Source of the DNA: Streptomyces lanatus
Lineage (GTDB): Bacteria > Actinomycetota > Actinomycetes > Streptomycetales > Streptomycetaceae
Direction: 5' to 3'
Assembly (NCBI RefSeq): GCF_014655715.1
Contig: NZ_BNBM01000017.1
Span: 167,072 to 231,071, forward strand
DNA: 64,000 bases
Position numbers and translations under genes: made by a program. Of the stretch, positions 60,498-64,000 are shown one piece after another. The notes under the pieces are model-generated. The model had not been told where the DNA came from and did not search any database. It saw nothing but the letters and a program-made list of their open reading frames with translations. Numbering within the stretch: position 1 is the stretch's first letter; each line of letters starts with the position of its first letter.

Positions 60498-61055
60498 ATG
60501 AGCCGCCCCCTCCTGTTCCTCGACGTGGACGGACCCCTCAACCCCTATGCGGCCAAGCCGGAGAAGCGCCCCGCCGGCTACACCACGCTGAGAGTGCCCC
60601 AGGCCGGTGGGACCACGGCGGAACACCGCCAACTCCCGTTCCGGCGCGGTCCTTTGCGTGTCTGGCTCAACCCGGACCACGGCCAGGCTCTGCTGCGGCT
60701 CGACTACGAGCTGTGCTGGGCCACGACATGGATGGCGGACGCCAACCGGTGGATCGCCCCGGTGCTCGGCCTTCCCGAACTCCCCTTCGTGGACTTCGGC
60801 GACGCCTTGTTCCAGGAGCGTCCCGACGGGGTCCACTGGAAGACCGCGCCGCTGGTGGCCTACGCCGACGGCCGCCCCTTCGCCTGGGTCGACGACGAGC
60901 AGGGTGATCCGGACCATGCCTACGTGACCGCACATCACCATGCGCGTGGGCTCCTGCACCACGTCGACCCGCGGATCGGCCTGCGCGAGGGCGACTTCCG
61001 GGTTCTGGCCGACTTCGCCCGTACCGCGGGCACGGCAAGGGCCGACGGTCCCTGA
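60498..61055 (+). CDS. HAD-like hydrolase domain protein
   Basis: A 185-residue actinobacterial protein. LLFLDVDGPLNP (about residues 5-16) is the HAD D-x-D-G motif; WATTWMADANRW supplies the Thr of motif II, HWKTAPLV the Lys of motif III and AWVDDEQGD the acidic motif IV. It is compact, without a large cap. Probably a phosphatase of unknown substrate. GGGGGGAG precedes ATG 60498. A 14-bp terminator hairpin spans its stop codon. Confidence 0.8.
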   Translation: MSRPLLFLDVDGPLNPYAAKPEKRPAGYTTLRVPQAGGTTAEHRQLPFRRGPLRVWLNPDHGQALLRLDYELCWATTWMADANRWIAPVLGLPELPFVDFGDALFQERPDGVHWKTAPLVAYADGRPFAWVDDEQGDPDHAYVTAHHHARGLLHHVDPRIGLREGDFRVLADFARTAGTARADGP

Positions 61056-61068
61056 CCGTCGGCCCTTG
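61036..61068. terminator. Bidirectional terminator spanning a stop codon
   Basis: CAAGGGCCGACGGT (61036-61049) and its exact complement (61055-61068) form a perfect 14-bp stem with a 5-base loop. The TGA of the HAD-like gene lies at 61053-61055, so its last codons build the stem. The converging glnA2-like gene ends 20 bases away. Confidence 0.88.
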
Positions 61069-61087
61069 AATCGGCGGGCAGCCTGCC

Positions 61088-62449
61088 CTACAGCACCGGC
61101 AGATTCTTCCGCAGCTCGAACGCCGTCACCTCGGAGCGGTACTCCTCCCACTCCTGCTTCTTGTTGCGCAGGAAGAAGTCGAAGACGTGCTCGCCCAGGG
61201 TCTCGGCGACGAGGTCGCTGCGCTGCATTAGGGCGAGGCCCTCGCCGAGGTTCTGGGGGAGGGGCTCGATGCCCATCGCGCGGCGTTCGGCGTCGGAGAG
61301 GGCCCAGACGTCGTCCTCGGCGCCGGGCGGCAGCTCGTAGCCCTCCTCGATGCCCTTGAGGCCGGCGGCGAGGAGGAGGGCGTAGGCCAGGTACGGGTTG
61401 GCGCCGGAGTCCAGGGAGCGGACCTCGATGCGGGCCGAGCCGGTCTTGCCGGGCTTGTACATCGGGACGCGGACCAGGGCCGAGCGGTTGTTGTGGCCCC
61501 AGCAGATGTACGACGGGGCCTCGCCACCGGCGCCCGCGGTGCGCTCGGAGCCGCCCCAGATGCGCTTGTAGGAGTTGACCCACTGGTTGGTGACCGCGGA
61601 GATCTCCGCCGCGTGCCGCAGCAGGCCCGCGATGAAGGAGCGGCCGACCTTGGAGAGCTGGTACTCCGAGCCGGATTCGTAGAACGCGTTGCGGTCGCCC
61701 TCGAAGAGCGACAGGTGCGTGTGCATGCCGCTGCCCGGGTGCTCGGAGAACGGCTTCGGCATGAACGTCGCATGCACGCCCTGCTCCAGCGCCACCTGCT
61801 TCATGACCAGCCGGAACGTCATGATGTTGTCGGCCGTCGACAGCGCGTCGGCGTAGCGCAGGTCGATCTCCTGCTGGCCCGGGGCGCCCTCGTGGTGGGA
61901 GAACTCCACCGAGATGCCCATCGACTCCAGCATGGTGATCGCCTGGCGGCGGAAGTCCATGCCGACGTTGGTCGGGGTGTGGTCGAAGTAGCCCGAGTTG
62001 TCGGCCGGCATCGGCCGTGAGCCGTCCAGCGGGCGGTCCTTCAGAAGGAAGAACTCGATCTCCGGGTGGGTGTAGAAGGTGAAGCCCAGGTCGGAGGCTC
62101 GGGCCAGGGCGCGCTTCAGCACATACCTCGGGTCCGCGAAGGACGGTGAGCCGTCCGGCATGAGGATGTCGCAGAACATCCGGGCCGTGCCGGGGGCCTC
62201 GGCCCGCCACGGCAGGATCTGGAAGGTCGAGGGGTCCGGCTTGGCGATCATGTCGGACTCGTAGACCCGGGCGAAGCCCTCGATCGCCGAGCCGTCGAAG
62301 CCGATGCCCTCGTCGAAGGCCTGCTCCAGCTCGGCGGGCGCCACGGCCACGGACTTGAGGAAGCCCAGAACGTCCGTGAACCACAGCCGTACGAACCGGA
62401 TGTCGCGCTCCTCCAACGTCCGGAGCACGAATTCCTGCTGCTTGTCCAT
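61088..62449 (-). CDS. glnA2: GlnA2-type glutamine synthetase homologue (gamma-glutamylpolyamine synthetase)
   Basis: A 453-residue GSI-fold ligase. ATP and glutamate sites are intact: HPEIEFFLL, GMHTHLSLFEG, NQWVNSYKRI and ARIEVRSLDSGANPYLA. The latch is DGSAIEGF instead of DGSSIxGW of true GS, and YELPPGAED replaces the YDLPPEE adenylylation region (Tyr still present). This matches the GlnA2 group of Streptomyces, which attaches glutamate to polyamines rather than ammonia; that function comes from published work on S. coelicolor and is inferred here. ATG 62449 is chosen over 62464 by homology. Confidence 0.85.
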   Translation of the reverse strand: MDKQQEFVLRTLEERDIRFVRLWFTDVLGFLKSVAVAPAELEQAFDEGIGFDGSAIEGFARVYESDMIAKPDPSTFQILPWRAEAPGTARMFCDILMPDGSPSFADPRYVLKRALARASDLGFTFYTHPEIEFFLLKDRPLDGSRPMPADNSGYFDHTPTNVGMDFRRQAITMLESMGISVEFSHHEGAPGQQEIDLRYADALSTADNIMTFRLVMKQVALEQGVHATFMPKPFSEHPGSGMHTHLSLFEGDRNAFYESGSEYQLSKVGRSFIAGLLRHAAEISAVTNQWVNSYKRIWGGSERTAGAGGEAPSYICWGHNNRSALVRVPMYKPGKTGSARIEVRSLDSGANPYLAYALLLAAGLKGIEEGYELPPGAEDDVWALSDAERRAMGIEPLPQNLGEGLALMQRSDLVAETLGEHVFDFFLRNKKQEWEEYRSEVTAFELRKNLPVL

Positions 62450-62682
62450 CTTCCGCTTCCCCATCCTTGCTGGTCAGGCCGCCTGTCTCCGGTGCAGCGG
62501 GAGGCGGTCGGGCACCTGAGCATCACACCACAACACCATTTCAGGCGCGTTGCCGACCTTGATCATCGGCGCAGGTGTCGCCATGCACTGCTCTGCTGCC
62601 CATCTTGCCTGCTCGGACCGACATCCGTAATGCCCGGCCACACCGACATCCGCCGACCCACGCCCAGGACCCACCCCGGCTT

Positions 62683-62705
62683 AATTGGTATTTCAGATGC
62701 AAGTT
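62683..62705 (+). promoter_or_regulatory. NsrR-like nitric oxide response site upstream of flavohemoglobin gene
   Basis: AATTGGTATTTCAGATGCAA (to GTT at 62705) is a 23-base imperfect 11-1-11 inverted repeat with outer AA/TT pairs, the layout of NsrR sites described upstream of Streptomyces hmpA genes. It lies 43 bases before the ATG. Confidence 0.6.
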
Positions 62706-62747
62706 TTAATGGGGGCTGTCCAGGCTTGTCGAGCTTCAGGAGACCCG

Positions 62748-63944
62748 ATGCTGTCCGAGCAGTCCGCCGCCACCGTGCGCGCCACCCTCCCCGTCGTCGG
62801 CGGGGCCATCGGTGAGATCACCGAGCGCTTCTACGCCGGGATGTTCGCCGCCCGCCCCGACCTGCTGCGCGACCTGTTCAACCGCGGCAACCAGGCGGCC
62901 GGCACCCAGCGGCAGGCCCTCGCGGGATCGATCGCCGCGTTCGCGACGCACCTGGTGGACCACCCCGACGAACGGCCCGACGCGATGCTGAGCCGCATCG
63001 CCCACAAGCACGTCTCCCTGGGCATCGCGCCGGAGCAGTACGCACTCGTCCACGAGCACCTCTTCGCCGCGATCGTCGACGTGCTCGGCGAGGCCGTCAC
63101 CCCCGAGGTCGCCGCCGCCTGGGACGAGGTGTACTGGCTGATGGCGAACGCGCTGATCGCGATCGAGAAGCGGCTGTACGACGAGAGCGGCGGACCCGGC
63201 TGGCGGGAGTGGGAGGTCGTCGGGCGCGTCGAGGAGACCGCAGACGTCGCCACCTTCCGGCTGCGCCCCGCCGACCCCGGCCCCGTGCCGGACTTCCGCG
63301 CCGGACAGTACGTCTCCGTGCAGGTCGAGCTGGCGGACGGAGCCCGGCAGATACGCCAGTACAGCCTCTCCGCCGCGCCCGGCTCGCCGGTACGCCAGTT
63401 CAGCGTGAAGCGCGTGTGCGACACCGCGGGGCCCGACGGCGAGGTCTCCGGCCACCTCCACGCGCGCGTGCGCGTCGGCGACCGGCTGCGCCTGTCGGCG
63501 CCGTACGGCGATCTGGTGCTCCCCGCCCAGGACGCCGCCGCACCCCTCCTCCTCGCCTCGGCCGGCATCGGCGTGACCCCGATCGTCGCCATGCTCGGCC
63601 AGCTCGCGGACCATGGACACGAGGGCCCCGTCCTCGTCGTGCACGGCGACCGCTCGCCCGCCGATCACGCCCTGCGCGTCGACCACGAGGCGTACGCGGA
63701 GAAGCTGCCGGACGCGTCGGTCCACTTCTTCTACGAGACGGGCGCCGAGGAGCCCCACCGCACCGGCCTGGTCGACCTCACCGGAATCCCCGTACCGAAC
63801 GGCACACGCGCGTACCTGTGCGGACCGCTGCCCTTCATGCGGGCGGTGCGGACCCAGCTGATCGAGCGGGGTGTGGCACCGGCCGACATCCACTACGAGG
63901 TGTTCGGGCCGGATCTGTGGCTGGCGCGACAGGGTCGGTCCTAG
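62748..63944 (+). CDS. hmpA: Flavohemoglobin (nitric oxide dioxygenase)
   Basis: A 398-residue protein that oxidises NO to nitrate. Globin domain, residues 1-135: B10 Tyr29, E7-type Gln54 and proximal His88 in RIAHKHVSLGI. FAD domain, 150-255: RQYSLSAAPG and FSVKRV. NAD domain, 260-398: LASAGIGVTPIVAML and AYLCGPLPFM. CAGGAGA supports ATG 62748; a TTG-initiated longer frame would read through the regulatory region. An NsrR-like palindrome lies upstream. Confidence 0.95.
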   Translation: MLSEQSAATVRATLPVVGGAIGEITERFYAGMFAARPDLLRDLFNRGNQAAGTQRQALAGSIAAFATHLVDHPDERPDAMLSRIAHKHVSLGIAPEQYALVHEHLFAAIVDVLGEAVTPEVAAAWDEVYWLMANALIAIEKRLYDESGGPGWREWEVVGRVEETADVATFRLRPADPGPVPDFRAGQYVSVQVELADGARQIRQYSLSAAPGSPVRQFSVKRVCDTAGPDGEVSGHLHARVRVGDRLRLSAPYGDLVLPAQDAAAPLLLASAGIGVTPIVAMLGQLADHGHEGPVLVVHGDRSPADHALRVDHEAYAEKLPDASVHFFYETGAEEPHRTGLVDLTGIPVPNGTRAYLCGPLPFMRAVRTQLIERGVAPADIHYEVFGPDLWLARQGRS

Positions 63945-64000
63945 GTGTATTGATCACGAGCGTTGTTAACGCTGGGCGGGCTTGATCATGGCGAAGGCCT
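63945..64000. other. Window end after flavohemoglobin gene
   Basis: A short 6-bp hairpin AGCGTT/AACGCT (63959-63973) follows the stop. ATG at 63988 reads MAKA and runs off the end; without more sequence nothing can be claimed. Confidence 0.3.

Overview
The window is chromosomal DNA of a Streptomyces or a very close relative. The base composition is GC-rich with strong GC bias at third codon positions. Starts are often GTG, adjacent genes frequently share ATGA or GTGA stop/start overlaps, and the gene families (SARP regulator, DmdR-type iron boxes, EfeOBU, GlnA2-like synthetase, DUF6243, actinobacterial Mce operon) are typical of the genus. No prophage, CRISPR array, rRNA operon or recognisable biosynthetic gene cluster is present; most of it reads as core chromosome with small repeats inserted.

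Layout. Positions 1-1160 hold the end of a PucR-type regulator, a GNAT acetyltransferase and an initiator tRNA with a terminator, followed by about 500 bases without a convincing gene. Positions 1652-12371 are one long minus-strand mce operon: ATPase, two YrbE/MlaE permeases, six MCE proteins and two Mce-associated proteins, nearly all translationally coupled; it should encode a lipid or sterol importer. Just upstream, also on the minus strand, are a secreted lytic transglycosylase and an ECF sigma factor with an unusual hydrophobic and Pro-rich C-terminal extension. The starts of these two transcription units share an almost identical 38-base promoter-like block, which suggests that this sigma factor drives both its own operon and the mce operon.

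Positions 14800-31700 carry mainly metabolic and exported enzymes: lipase-like hydrolase, orphan response regulator with a degenerate receiver, a Baeyer-Villiger monooxygenase overlapping an SMP-30/gluconolactonase-like protein (plausible ketone to lactone to hydroxyacid pair), DoxX, aldo-keto reductase, SDR, Tat-exported PhoD, Gfo/Idh oxidoreductase, Bcr-type efflux pump overlapping a serine hydrolase, an Rsm22-like protein and an S37 peptidase. Positions 31800-33700 hold a small DUF6243 protein divergent from a TetR regulator with two candidate operators, then a prim-pol-like protein.

Positions 33700-42100 form an iron and heme acquisition region: efeO-efeB-efeU plus a lipoprotein, a heme-type ABC permease and ATPase separated by a 36-bp tandem repeat array, a PhzF-like protein and a heme oxygenase. 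Three iron boxes of the TTAGGTTAG type precede these units. Positions 42100-48800 hold methionine aminopeptidase, a small conserved protein, an MFS exporter, a SIS-like protein, a 179-bp MITE-like element, a sialidase, an F420:NADPH oxidoreductase, an M50 membrane protease and small ORFs. Positions 48800-59300 hold an AfsR/SARP-type regulator, a DrrAB-type exporter, two further MFS pumps, a membrane-bound EEP-family enzyme and a TetR regulator. The end carries panB, a HAD-like protein, a GlnA2-type glutamine synthetase homologue and a flavohemoglobin with an NsrR-like site.

Several intergenic structures stand out: an identical 47-bp repeat inside two different coding sequences, read in different frames; a 185-bp foldback; the MITE-like element with TA ends; and the tandem array that begins exactly at the stop codon of the heme permease.
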